A program made the position numbers and the translations under genes. From contig NZ_CP047146.1 in NCBI RefSeq assembly GCF_009834125.1, forward strand, positions 1,295,501 to 1,359,500: a DNA stretch of 64,000 bases. Direction: 5' to 3'. Shown here piece after piece: positions 1 to 8,945 of this stretch. Under the pieces are notes generated by a model that was not told where the DNA came from, did no database searches, and saw only the letters and a list, made by a program, of their open reading frames with translations. Each line of letters begins with the position of its first letter. The first letter of the stretch is position 1. Source of the DNA: Streptomyces sp. GS7 (GTDB lineage: Bacteria; Actinomycetota; Actinomycetes; Streptomycetales; Streptomycetaceae).

Positions 1-758
1 GTCAACGGGTCGTAGTGGCGCGGGCTCGCGACATGGTCGTCCAGCGGCACGGTCACCTGCAGCGTGCCCTCGGCCTCGGCCAGGAAGAGCGCCGGGTCGT
101 TGCAGTCCGCGAAGCCGATGGTGGCGATGGAGCGCCGGCCCGCGCAGCCCGCCCAGCCGTGGTCGGCCATCACCAGGTCCGGCAGCGGCCGGCCGGCGCG
201 CTCCAGGCCGTCGAGGACCGCGGCCATCGGCTCGGGGGAGTGGGTGTGCCACAGCGTCGCGCCGCGCTCCAGCATCGCCACGTCCCCGAACTGGAACACC
301 ATGCCGTCGTCGGCCCGGAGCCCGTCCGGGACGACCACGATCTCGCAGCCCCGTTCGCGCAGCGCCTGCGCGGTGGCGCGGTGCACGTCCAGCAGGCCGC
401 CGGGATGGCCGGTGGCGAACAGCACCCGCTGCCGGTCCGCGGCCGCCTTGCGCAGCACCGTGGCGGCGCGGTCCAGCGCGTCCACCGTGAGCGCGGGGTC
501 GATGGTGTCCTGGCCCTGCCGGTGGTGCGGGTCGTCGCTGACACCGCAGCGCTCCGCCATCACGGCCAGCACGTCCTGCTCGTCCGTCCACCGGTCGCCC
601 AGCTCCAGGCCGAACCAGTAGTGGCGGTCGCCGTTCGCGAGCCTGCGGTAGTGAAGGAGGTTGTTCTCGCGGGGCGTGGCGACGTTCCCCGCGATCCGGG
701 TCCGGACGAGCTGGTCGATGAGTTCGGCACGCGAGGGGGCCGTAGCGGCTATCGGCAT
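1..758 (-). CDS. Phosphatase-like conserved actinobacterial protein (3' end cut by window)
   Basis: The frame opens at an ATG at 758 (product begins MPIAATAPSRAELIDQL) and stays open to base 1, so 252 residues are visible and the C-terminus is missing. The only nearby upstream ATG, at 766, is in another frame and stops after five codons. Visible motifs are ATGHPGG (about residues 114-120) after a predicted strand, and ADHGWAG near residue 196, giving an alpha/beta, nucleotide- or phosphate-binding look. From memory, Streptomyces homologues are usually annotated only as 'phosphatase'; no substrate can be assigned. It is divergent from the ureohydrolase gene at 923, with 164 bp between the starts. 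The long plus-strand frames across it are shadows. Confidence 0.6.
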   Translation of the reverse strand, partial: MPIAATAPSRAELIDQLVRTRIAGNVATPRENNLLHYRRLANGDRHYWFGLELGDRWTDEQDVLAVMAERCGVSDDPHHRQGQDTIDPALTVDALDRAATVLRKAAADRQRVLFATGHPGGLLDVHRATAQALRERGCEIVVVPDGLRADDGMVFQFGDVAMLERGATLWHTHSPEPMAAVLDGLERAGRPLPDLVMADHGWAGCAGRRSIATIGFADCNDPALFLAEAEGTLQVTVPLDDHVASPRHYDPL

Positions 759-875
759 AGCGCCATTGTGCCCGGACGGCTCCGCGGCGGCCGGGGCTTC
801 CGCGGAGTGGTCACCGGCGCGGTCACCGGCCGGGACCGCTTGGACGAAACGTCGAACGACAACCACCCACGCCGC

Positions 876-891
876 GCACATGTCCATGTGC
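876..891. promoter_or_regulatory. Inverted repeat upstream of speB, candidate operator
   Basis: GCACATG-TC-CATGTGC is a perfect 7+7 inverted repeat ending 31 bp before the speB ATG, inside the divergent promoter region. Position and symmetry suggest a dimeric repressor site. The regulator is unknown. Confidence 0.35.
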
Positions 892-922
892 CGGGAGCCC
901 GGCCGCCCCTACCCTCACCGTC

Positions 923-1894
923 ATGACCACCGCATCGCACGAGCCCGTGGGCCCCGTCGACTCCTCCCGTGTACCGCGCTACGCCGGGCCGGCGACCTTC
1001 GCCCGGCTGCCCCGCCTCGACGAGGTCGGCGGGCGGGCCGACGTCGCCGTCGTCGGTGTCCCCTTCGACTCCGGCGTCTCCTACCGGCCCGGCGCCCGCT
1101 TCGGCGGCAACGCCATCCGCGAGGCGTCGCGCCTGCTGCGCCCCTACAACCCGGCGCAGGACGCCTCCCCGTTCGCGCTGGCCCAGGTCGCGGACGCCGG
1201 CGACATCGCCGCCAACCCGTTCAACATCAACGAGGCGGTCGAGACCGTCGAGGCCGCGGCGGACGACATCCTCGGCACCGGCGCCCGCATGATGACGCTG
1301 GGCGGCGACCACACCATCGCCCTGCCCCTCCTCCGCTCCGTCGCCAAGAAGCACGGCCCGGTCGCCCTGCTGCACTTCGACGCGCACCTGGACACCTGGG
1401 ACACGTACTTCGGCGCCGAGTACACCCACGGCACCCCGTTCCGCCGGGCCGTGGAGGAGGGCATCCTCGACACCTCCGCGCTCTCCCACGTCGGCACCCG
1501 CGGCCCGCTCTACGGCAAGAAGGACCTCACCGACGACGAGAAGATGGGCTTCGGCATCGTCACCTCGGCCGACGTCTACCGCCGCGGCGCCGACGAGGTC
1601 GCCGACCAGCTCCGCCAGCGCATCGGCGACCGCCCGCTGTACATCTCCATCGACATCGACTGCCTCGACCCGGCCCACGCCCCGGGCACGGGCACGCCGG
1701 AGGCGGGCGGCATGACCTCCCGCGAACTCCTGGAGATCCTGCGCGGCCTGGCGTCCTGCAACCTCGTCTCCGCCGACGTCGTCGAGGTCGCGCCCGCCTA
1801 CGACCACGCCGAGATCACCGCCGTCGCCGCCTCGCACACGGCGTACGAGCTGACCACGATCATGTCGCGGCAGATCGCGGACGCGCGGGGCTGA
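923..1894 (+). CDS. speB: Ureohydrolase: agmatinase or guanidinobutyrase
   Basis: A 323-residue arginase/agmatinase-family enzyme predicted to hydrolyse a guanidino compound to urea plus an amine. The binuclear manganese ligands are in place: GGDHT (127-131, His130), DAHLD (153-157) and DIDCLDP (244-250). Length is normal for the family. The substrate is uncertain, because actinobacterial members include both agmatinases and 4-guanidinobutyrases. The ATG at 923 gives a standard N-terminus although the SD is poor. A strong hairpin follows. The sequence of its 3' end recurs in a degraded copy at 6579-6610. Confidence 0.85.
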   Translation: MTTASHEPVGPVDSSRVPRYAGPATFARLPRLDEVGGRADVAVVGVPFDSGVSYRPGARFGGNAIREASRLLRPYNPAQDASPFALAQVADAGDIAANPFNINEAVETVEAAADDILGTGARMMTLGGDHTIALPLLRSVAKKHGPVALLHFDAHLDTWDTYFGAEYTHGTPFRRAVEEGILDTSALSHVGTRGPLYGKKDLTDDEKMGFGIVTSADVYRRGADEVADQLRQRIGDRPLYISIDIDCLDPAHAPGTGTPEAGGMTSRELLEILRGLASCNLVSADVVEVAPAYDHAEITAVAASHTAYELTTIMSRQIADARG

Positions 1895-1908
1895 CGGACC
1901 GCGGGCGG

Positions 1909-1958
1909 CAACAGGCATCCGCCGGTGGGCCCAAGGGCCCACCGGCGGATGCCTGTTG
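1909..1958. terminator. 24-bp perfect hairpin, bidirectional terminator
   Basis: Two perfectly complementary 24-nt arms (1909-1932 and 1935-1958) are separated by AA. It lies between the stop of speB (+) and the stop of the convergent immunity-like gene (-), so it probably terminates both. There is no T tract, as is common in Streptomyces. Confidence 0.85.
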
Positions 1959-1970
1959 TGCGAGGGACGG

Positions 1971-4205
1971 TCACTCGTTGTGGAGCGGATATGTCCAGGC
2001 GCCGGCGCCGGCGCCGTCCCAGTCGACGGTCCACAGGGCGTCTTCGATGTGCTGGCGCAGGAGGTGGGAGTCGTCACTGTTGTCGATGTCGGCGAGGATG
2101 CGGCGGCCGGTGAGCCAGAGGGCGGCCATGGTGAGGAAGTTGTCCAGGCCGGTGGCGACGAGGACGCCGCCTTCCGTGGTGGGGTCGTCGATGCCGCCGG
2201 GGCGGCGCAGGATGTGGCCGGTCGGACCGTCGATGAGGATTTCGCCGCCCATCCACATGCCGATCTGGAAGAACGGGCCTGTCTCGTCGGGCTGTTGTGG
2301 GTGCTCTTCCGGCCAGGGGATCTCCCACAGGAAGCGCTCGTAGGACGGTTCGAAGCGGAGTCCGCGCTCGGTGATGTCGGGGAGTCCGGTCTCGGTGAGG
2401 ACGCGGCGGGCGGTCGGGTCGGTGAGGCCTTCGGGGAGGTGTTCGGGGGCTGTGGTGACCCAAGCCTCCGCGCCGTGGAGATCGGTCAGGTCCTGCGGCG
2501 AGGGGTCGGGGGCGTCGGCGGGCGTGGCCGGGCCGGCGGCCGTGGTGGCGCCGAGGAGGGGAGTCGCGTCGGGGCGGCGCATTCCGGCGGCGTTCTCACC
2601 CGGCTGCGGCCGTACGGCGAAGAGGCCGCCGGCTCCGGCCACGACGACGGTGGGATCGGGGACGTCGGCGGTCAGGGAGACGAAGAGGATTTCTTCCAGG
2701 GCGCCTTCCCAGTCGTCCGCGGCGGGCGCGGCGCCGCGGAGTTCGCGGAGGGCCGTCGGGCCGGGGGTGTTGTGGTCGTCGGTGGCCCAGGCGAGGGAGG
2801 GCCGGGCCTCGGCGGGAAAGCCCTCGCCTGATGCCCAGGGGCCGGCGAGGAGTTCGCCCGAGGCCGGTTCCCATACGCGGATGCCGTTGCTGCGTCCGCC
2901 GTCGGAGAGCACGGCGGGGTGGCCCTGCCACCGTACGGAGAACAGATTGCCGGTCGAGCCGGGGCGGAGGTAGGTGTGGTGGTAGCCGCCCGGCGGGCGC
3001 CAGTGGGTCCAGAGGGTCTGCCAGGGGAGTCGGATGCCCGAGCGCTCGATGGCGTCGCAGAACGCGGTGTCGTTGCGGGCGGTGGCCATGAGGTGGAGCC
3101 ATGCCGCCCAGGTGGGCTGGTCGGTCTGTGCGAGGCCGTACATCTGGAGGTGGACGGCGTCGGCGGCGGCGTTGTCGCCGGGGAGGGAGCCGTTGTAGGC
3201 GCAGTGCGCAGCGTCGAGGAGGGAGCGCTGGGGGACCTGGGCGATGACGGTGCCGTCGGTCAGCAACTCGTCGAAGAGGCCGGCCTGGACCGCGTGCATG
3301 GCGATGCCCTCGGCGGCGTAGCGGCCGATGCTGCCGGAGGCGGCCCAGCCGTCCGGGTGCCGGAAGTCGGCCGCGCGCTCCCGCAGCCAGGTGACCATGT
3401 GGCGTCCGACGGCGCCGGGGAGTTCCGGGCCGTGTGCCCGTCGGATGGCGTCGGCGGTGCCCTCGTCGAGGAAGCTGACGTGGCCGTCCGTGTACCGGAG
3501 GTGGTCGGTGAACTGCTGGGCCAGGGAGGAGAGTTCGGCGTCGTCGGCAGGCGGCCCGGCGTCGGATGCGGGTGCAATGAGGCCGGCGGCGGTGGCCGCC
3601 GTGATCAGCTCGCGCCACACGGCGAGCGGGACCTGCCGGGGCTCCGAGAACGCGAGGGCCTGGACGGAGAGCGGGAAGTCCGCCGGGGCGGGAGCTCCGG
3701 AGCCCGCCTCGGCCGGGTCGTCGTCGAGGCGCAGGGTGACGCTTCCGGTCCGCTGTGCGCGGTCCGCGGGTACGGCGAGGACCACACCGAGGCCGTCGGT
3801 GATACCCAGCCGTGCGGCCAGCTGACTCACCAACTGCTCGGGCTGGGCGGAACGTCGGGTGGGACCGGCGGACGGGGCGTGGCTGATCAGGACCAGGTGG
3901 TCCTCGCCCAGGTCTTCGACGGCTTCGTCCCAATCCCACGGAGACCGGGCGGATTCCGGGACGCCGATGCTCTCCAGCAGCTCCTGGAGCAGTTCCTCCG
4001 CCGTTCTGCCGGTGGCGTCGAGCAGCACGCTGTCCGGGACGCCATGGCGCACCTGCCGCACCACGGCGCCGACCGCCGGGCCGTCCCGTTCCACGACGAG
4101 CTGCACCCGGCCCGCGTCGTCGCGGCCGTGCTCCCACCAGTCGAGGACGCGGGCTACGGCCTGTTCGGTGGTGTGGCGGGGGTGGTCGGGAGCTGCTTGT
4201 GGCAT
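1971..4205 (-). CDS. SUKH-4-like immunity protein, paralogue A (degenerate P-loop)
   Basis: 744 residues. The last ~130 residues resemble the SUKH-4 immunity fold: a GPFFQIG.WMGG strand, a DGPTGHI turn, and a VATGLDNFL helix start, ending in YPLHNE. The N-terminal ~180 residues line up with the P-loop NTPase-like start of paralogue B through the shared GRTA element, but the Walker A position (about 39-48) reads ERDGPAVGAV and lacks GK[ST]. The middle (about 180-415) is nearly identical to paralogue C. SUKH proteins are known to bind and neutralise nuclease or deaminase toxins, and this gene lies third behind such a toxin. The start is ATG at 4205, 28 bp past the stop of paralogue B. Predicted role is cytoplasmic immunity; the partner is inferred. 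Confidence 0.6.
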   Translation of the reverse strand: MPQAAPDHPRHTTEQAVARVLDWWEHGRDDAGRVQLVVERDGPAVGAVVRQVRHGVPDSVLLDATGRTAEELLQELLESIGVPESARSPWDWDEAVEDLGEDHLVLISHAPSAGPTRRSAQPEQLVSQLAARLGITDGLGVVLAVPADRAQRTGSVTLRLDDDPAEAGSGAPAPADFPLSVQALAFSEPRQVPLAVWRELITAATAAGLIAPASDAGPPADDAELSSLAQQFTDHLRYTDGHVSFLDEGTADAIRRAHGPELPGAVGRHMVTWLRERAADFRHPDGWAASGSIGRYAAEGIAMHAVQAGLFDELLTDGTVIAQVPQRSLLDAAHCAYNGSLPGDNAAADAVHLQMYGLAQTDQPTWAAWLHLMATARNDTAFCDAIERSGIRLPWQTLWTHWRPPGGYHHTYLRPGSTGNLFSVRWQGHPAVLSDGGRSNGIRVWEPASGELLAGPWASGEGFPAEARPSLAWATDDHNTPGPTALRELRGAAPAADDWEGALEEILFVSLTADVPDPTVVVAGAGGLFAVRPQPGENAAGMRRPDATPLLGATTAAGPATPADAPDPSPQDLTDLHGAEAWVTTAPEHLPEGLTDPTARRVLTETGLPDITERGLRFEPSYERFLWEIPWPEEHPQQPDETGPFFQIGMWMGGEILIDGPTGHILRRPGGIDDPTTEGGVLVATGLDNFLTMAALWLTGRRILADIDNSDDSHLLRQHIEDALWTVDWDGAGAGAWTYPLHNE
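2958..3665. repeat. 708-bp near-identical block, copy in paralogue A
   Basis: This internal segment of paralogue A is close to identical, without indels, to 7701-8408 in paralogue C, whereas the flanking parts of the two genes differ far more. It codes for roughly residues 181-416. The sharp edges suggest recent gene conversion. Confidence 0.75.
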
Positions 4206-4233
4206 GTCGGACGTTCCGTTGCGGGTGCGTTGG

Positions 4234-6502
4234 TCAGGCGGGTTTGAGGCCGGGCAGGTTCCAGCCGCTGGTGATCAGGTCGGATTCCATGGAGCCGGAG
4301 AGCACCGCATCCCAGGCGTGGCTGTCGTCGACGACCGGGTCGATGCGGGACGCCCACTGTCGGAGGGCGGACCTGGCGTCACGGTGCTCGGCGGTGGTGG
4401 CGAAGGCGCTGGTCTCGAAGGTCCGGTAGAGCCAGAGCAGGGCGAGGTACTGCCGGAGGCCGCTGGCGACGACGAGTTCGAAGGAGGCGCCGGAGCTGCC
4501 GTCCTGGACGATGCGGCCGGTCGTGGCGTCGAGGTAGGCGCCGTGGCCGATCCAGGTGCCGAGGGGGTGGAAGGGGCCGGGGCCGGGGGGAGGGGACGGC
4601 GGGCTTGGCCTGCCAGTCGGCGGCGGGCAGGCCGGTCTCGTCGAGGGGCGGGATGGTGGCCAGGTAGGTGTGGCCGTTGACGACGGGGACGCCGTTCTCG
4701 GTGAGGCAGCGGTGAGTGATGTCGTCCAGGCCGGGCGGCAGGGCGTCGGCGGCGAGGGTGCGGCAGGCGTCCGCGCCGAACGCCTGGGCGAAGGCCGCGG
4801 GGGAGGGGCCCAGGGGTGCGGTGAGCTCTGCCGGGAACTCCCAGGTGGCCGCGGCGGTGTGCGGGGCGACGAGCGGGAGTGCCCAGCGGGGCAGCGGGGT
4901 GCCCTCGTCGCCGTCGGGAGCCGGGCGGAGGACGTCGAGGGCGAAGAGGCCGCCGCGGCCCGCCAGCACCCAGCGGTCGCCGTCTGCCGTGCAGCTGGCG
5001 GTGGCGCTGCGGGGGACGCGGAGGGGAGTGCGGTCGTCGAGGCCGAGGGCGGCGTCTCCGCTGCTCTCGAACCGGCCGCGTCCCTCGACGCCTTCGAGGT
5101 CGCCCTCCAGGTCGTAGAAGAGGTCGACCACCTTCGAGGGTGCCAGTTCCGTGCCGTCGGCCAGGTTCCACACGCGCTCGACGGCCTGGTCGTCGCTTTC
5201 CGGCAGGACGTAGTCGCCGTCCCGGAAGACCGGTAGCAGGTGTTGGCCGGCCACGGCGCCGACGCCGTCGAGGGCTCCGGGGAACAGGTGGTCCACCTTC
5301 CCGGTTTCGCCGGGGACAGGTCCGAAGACGCCGTAGGGGCGGTGGTGCGACCAGGCGGTGCGCCAGGGGAGGGCGATACCAGCGTCGGCGAGGGCCGCCG
5401 CCCATGCCGTGTCGCCGCGGTTGGTGGCCGCCCAGTGGAGCCAGGAGAGCCATTCGCCCTGATCCTCCGGGGCGATCCCCTCGGTTTCGAGGTAGTGGAT
5501 GTCGGCGTCGATGCCCCCTTGGGGGACGCCGTCCGGGAAGTGGTGGGCGACGGCCTGGAGGACGGAATAGCGGGTGCAGTGGGCGAGGGCCGGTGCGCTG
5601 GCGAGCAGCGCGGGGAGTTCGGTGCCGGAGAGGGCGGCGTGCAGGGCGAGGGCCTGTGCGGCGTAGGCATGGACCGGGTCGGACGGCGGGCGGGTGGCGA
5701 GCGCGGTGAGCAGCTCCTCCGCGAGGGCGCGCTGTTGGGTGGGCGTGCTGGGGCGGGCGGCGCGGGCGAGGTGCTTGAGACCGTCGGTGTGGAAGCTCAC
5801 CAGGGTGTCTTCGGGGGACACGGTAGGGTGGGTGACCACCACGTCGTCCGGGAGGGCGCTCAGGAGCGCCGACAGTTCGTCGGGCGTGGCGTGGGCGCCC
5901 AGGGTCCGGGACAGCAGAGCCCAGACCGGGAGCGGGATCTGCCGCGTCTCGGCGGCGGCGAGGGCGGCCAGCGCGGGGTGGGCGTCGAGCAGGCGGCCGA
6001 TGGCCGCTTCGGGGGCCTCGCCGGACGGTGCATCCGCTTCGAGGAGAACGTCGTTGTCACGGTGGGTCGTCACCCGTAGGTGAGCGGTGTCCGACTCGAC
6101 CACCACGCGTACCCGGTCACCGCCGTCCACGCCCAGCATCCAGGCGAGGCGGACCCCCACGCGGAACGGCTCGCGGGAACTGAACAGGGGTCCGGCCCAC
6201 TGGGCGTTCGTCAGCAGGACCACCGAGTCGCCGCGGTGCCGGGCGAGAGCTTCGGAGAGCCGATCGGGGCGATGGGCCCGCGTCGCATCGATCCCCAGCC
6301 CGTCCAGCACCGCCCCGGCCACCTTGTCCGCGGTCCGGCCGCGGCAGTCGACCGTGATCGCCGCGGGAAAGCTCTGCTGCACATCGGCCAGCAGCCGCGA
6401 CTTTCCGACTCCCGGTGAACCCACGACATACAGCACGAGGCCCTTCCGGCGCGGCTCTTCAAGCCATCCGATGGCCTTCCCGAGCGCCTCGGCATACCGC
6501 AT
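4234..6502 (-). pseudogene. SUKH-4-like immunity protein, paralogue B, intact P-loop but frameshifted
   Basis: The reading frame opens at ATG 6502. A Walker A motif GSPGVGKS (28-35) is followed by an NTPase-like segment with the GRTA element shared by the paralogues. After about residue 635 the frame turns into Arg/Pro-rich nonsense ending at 4379. The expected SUKH-type end (GPFHPLGTWIG, LDATTGRI, VASGLRQYLALLW) continues in the neighbouring frame to a stop at 4234. The switch falls at a run of six C on the coding strand (4585-4590), and removing one base restores a ~755-residue protein. It is either a broken immunity gene, a homopolymer contingency site or a sequencing error. It lies between paralogues A (28 bp away) and C (184 bp away). 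Confidence 0.65.
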
Positions 6503-6578
6503 GTACTGGCTTCTCCGTATTCAGGGGCAGGTGGTTGGACGATTCAGTGCCCGGATTCTCCTCGGAGAACTTTCGTTT

Positions 6579-6610
6579 TCGCGGCAGATCGTGGACGCGC
6601 GCGGCGGACC
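6579..6610 (+). repeat. Relic of the speB 3' end
   Basis: On the plus strand this reads SRQIVDARG, against SRQIADARG at the true end of speB (1865-1890). The DNA matches over about 31 bases apart from two substitutions and loss of four bases that include the stop codon. It sits downstream of paralogue C just as the real speB end sits downstream of paralogue A, which marks the edge of a segmental duplication. Confidence 0.7.
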
Positions 6611-6627
6611 GAGCGCGGACAGCGCCG

Positions 6628-6664
6628 AACCGCTGGCGGGCCCGGGGAGGGCCGGCCGGCGGTT
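6628..6664. terminator. Imperfect 16-bp hairpin downstream of paralogue C
   Basis: Arms 6628-6643 and 6649-6664 pair at 14 of 16 positions around GGGGA. It lies just past the stop of the minus-strand paralogue C. Its plus-strand side is followed by TTTTG. It probably weakens read-through from the toxin/immunity-C unit into paralogue B. Confidence 0.5.
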
Positions 6665-6686
6665 TTGTCGGTCGGGGCCGCCGCGG

Positions 6687-8945
6687 TCACTCGTTGTGGA
6701 GCGGGTATGTCCAGGCGCCGGCGCCGGAGCCCTCCGGGTCGACGGCCCACAGCTCGCCCTCGACGTGCTGGCGCAGGAGGTGCGTCTCGTCGTCGTTGTC
6801 GACGTCGGCCATGGTGCGGAGTCCGGTGATGAAGAGGGCCGCCATGGTGAGGAAGTTGTCCAGGCCGGTGGCGACGAGGACCCCGCCCTCCGCGGTGGGG
6901 TCGTCGATGTCGCCGGGACAGCGCAGGACGCGCCCGGTCGGACCGTCGACGACGACGTAGCCGCCCATCCACATGCCGATCCCGAAGAACGGGCCCGTCT
7001 CGTCGGGCTGTTCCGGGTGGTCCTCCGGCCAGTGGACTTCCCGGAGGTAGCCCTCCTGGGACGGTTGGAGGGCGAGTCCCTGGTCGTCGATCTCGGGGAG
7101 GCCGGTGCCGGTGAGGACGCGGCGGGCGGCGGGATCGGTGAGGCCCTCGGGGAGGTCTTCGGCGGCTGTGGCGACGTACGCCTCCGCGCCGTACATGTCG
7201 GCGAGGTCGTGCGGTGAGGGGCCGGGGGCACCGGCGGGCGAGGCCGCGCCGGCGGCTGTGTTGCTGCCGAGGAGCAGCTCGATCCGTGGTTGCTGGAGTG
7301 CGGTGATGTCCACGCCCGGCTGTGGCTGGACGGCGAAGAGGCCGCCGGTGCCCGCCAGTACGAAGAGGGCGATGGGCGCGGCGGATGCTCCGGAGACAGC
7401 GGGGTCCGCATCCAGGTAGACGTAGAGCGGCCCCTCAAGGGCGCCTTCCCAGCCTTCCGAGGGGCCCAGCTGTTGGCGGAGTTCGCGGGGCGAAGCGGGA
7501 CCGGAGGCCGGTGCAGTGTCCGGGCCCCATGTGAGGGAGTCCCGGGCTTCGGCCGGGAACTCCTCATCCGGCTCCCAGGGACCCGCCAGGAGTTCGCCCG
7601 AGGCCAGGTCCCACAGATAGACGTCGCTGCGACCGAGGCTGCCGTAGGAGAGGACAGCCGGGCGGCCCTGCCACCGTACGGCGTACAGATCATCGATCGG
7701 GCCGGGGCGGAGGTAGGTGTGGTGGTAGCCGCCGGGCGGGCGCCAGTGGGTCCAGAGGGTCTGCCAGGGGAGTTGGATGCCTGAGTGCTCGATGGCGTCG
7801 GCGAACGCGGTGTCGTTGCGGGCGGTGGCCATGAGGTGGAGCCATGCCGCCCAGGTGGCCTGGTCGGTGTGGGTGAGGCCGTACATCTGGAGGTGTACGG
7901 CGTCGGCGGCGGCGTTGTTGCCCTGGAGGGAGCCGTTGTGGGCGCAGTGCGCGGCGTCGAGGAGGGAGCGCTGGGGAAGGTGCGCGACGACCGTGCCGTC
8001 GGCGAGCAGTTCGTCGAAGAGATTGGCTTGTACTGCGTGCATGGCGATGCCTTCGGCGGCGTAGCGGCCGATGCTGCCGGAGGCGGCCCATCCGTCGGGG
8101 TGGCGGAAGTCGGCCGTGCGCTCCCGGAGCCAGGTGACCATGTGGCGTCCGACGGCGCCGGGGAGTTCCGGGCCGTGTGCCCGTCGGATGGCGTCGGCGG
8201 TGCCCTCGTCGAGGAAGCTGACGTGGCCGTCCGTGTACCGGAGGTGGTCGGTGAACTGCTGGGCCAGGGAGGAGAGTTCGGCGTCGTCGGCAGGTGGCCC
8301 GGCGTCGGATGCGGGTGCGGTGAGGCCGGCGACGGTGGCCGCCGTGATCAGCTCGCGCCATACGGCGAGCGGGACCTGCCGGGGCTCCGAGAACGCGAGC
8401 GCCTGGACCGGAACGGGAAGCGCGGTTGACGCGGGGACCGAGGGGCCTTCCTCGGGCGGCGAGGCGAGGCGGAGGACAAGGGCTCCGGAGCGCCGCTTGT
8501 GGTCCGTCGGTACAGCCACGACAGGAGAGACACCCCGGGTGAGGCCGATGCGCCCGACCAGCCGCTGCCGTACCAGTTCCGGCTGCGCGGATCGTCGGGT
8601 GGGACCGGCGGCCTCGGCATGGCTGATCAGGACCAGGTACTCCTGACCGAGCTTCCTGATTTCGTCGCCCCACTCAAAGGAGAAGTGGACGTTCTGCAAC
8701 ACACCCAGTTCGTCCAGCAGCTCGCGGAGGAGTTCCTCCGCCGTCTTCCCGGTCGCATCGAGCAGCACGCTGCCGGGGACACCACGATGCACCTCCCGCA
8801 GCACGGCCTCGACGGCCAGGCCATCCTGCTCCACGGCAAGATGGACCCGGCTCCCCCCAGCGCGACCGCGGTTCCACCAGTCGAGGACACGCGCGGCGGC
8901 CTGTTCGCCGGTGTGGACGGGATGATCAGGGTTCTGCTCGGTCAC
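6687..8945 (-). CDS. SUKH-4-like immunity protein, paralogue C, coupled to the toxin
   Basis: 752 residues, the closest relative of paralogue A along its whole length. It has the same degenerate N-terminal NTPase-like region (EQDGLAVEAV in place of a Walker A), a nearly identical middle, and a SUKH-type C-terminus (GPFFGIGMWMGG, VATGLDNFL, ending YPLHNE). The start is GTG at 8945, and its GTGA overlaps the TGA of the upstream toxin gene, so translation is expected to be coupled. That arrangement makes this the most likely cognate immunity protein. The SUKH-4 name rests on recognised sequence pattern and context, not a profile search. Confidence 0.65.
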   Translation of the reverse strand: MTEQNPDHPVHTGEQAAARVLDWWNRGRAGGSRVHLAVEQDGLAVEAVLREVHRGVPGSVLLDATGKTAEELLRELLDELGVLQNVHFSFEWGDEIRKLGQEYLVLISHAEAAGPTRRSAQPELVRQRLVGRIGLTRGVSPVVAVPTDHKRRSGALVLRLASPPEEGPSVPASTALPVPVQALAFSEPRQVPLAVWRELITAATVAGLTAPASDAGPPADDAELSSLAQQFTDHLRYTDGHVSFLDEGTADAIRRAHGPELPGAVGRHMVTWLRERTADFRHPDGWAASGSIGRYAAEGIAMHAVQANLFDELLADGTVVAHLPQRSLLDAAHCAHNGSLQGNNAAADAVHLQMYGLTHTDQATWAAWLHLMATARNDTAFADAIEHSGIQLPWQTLWTHWRPPGGYHHTYLRPGPIDDLYAVRWQGRPAVLSYGSLGRSDVYLWDLASGELLAGPWEPDEEFPAEARDSLTWGPDTAPASGPASPRELRQQLGPSEGWEGALEGPLYVYLDADPAVSGASAAPIALFVLAGTGGLFAVQPQPGVDITALQQPRIELLLGSNTAAGAASPAGAPGPSPHDLADMYGAEAYVATAAEDLPEGLTDPAARRVLTGTGLPEIDDQGLALQPSQEGYLREVHWPEDHPEQPDETGPFFGIGMWMGGYVVVDGPTGRVLRCPGDIDDPTAEGGVLVATGLDNFLTMAALFITGLRTMADVDNDDETHLLRQHVEGELWAVDPEGSGAGAWTYPLHNE
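7701..8408. repeat. 708-bp near-identical block, copy in paralogue C
   Basis: Partner of 2958-3665: same length, no indels, scattered substitutions only. The encoded segments differ at few positions, while the paralogues diverge clearly on either side. Confidence 0.75.

Noticed and set aside
15..926. 303-codon plus-strand open frame at the window start
   Set aside because: It runs antisense to the phosphatase-like gene, whose minus-strand frame has clear motifs and continues out of the window.
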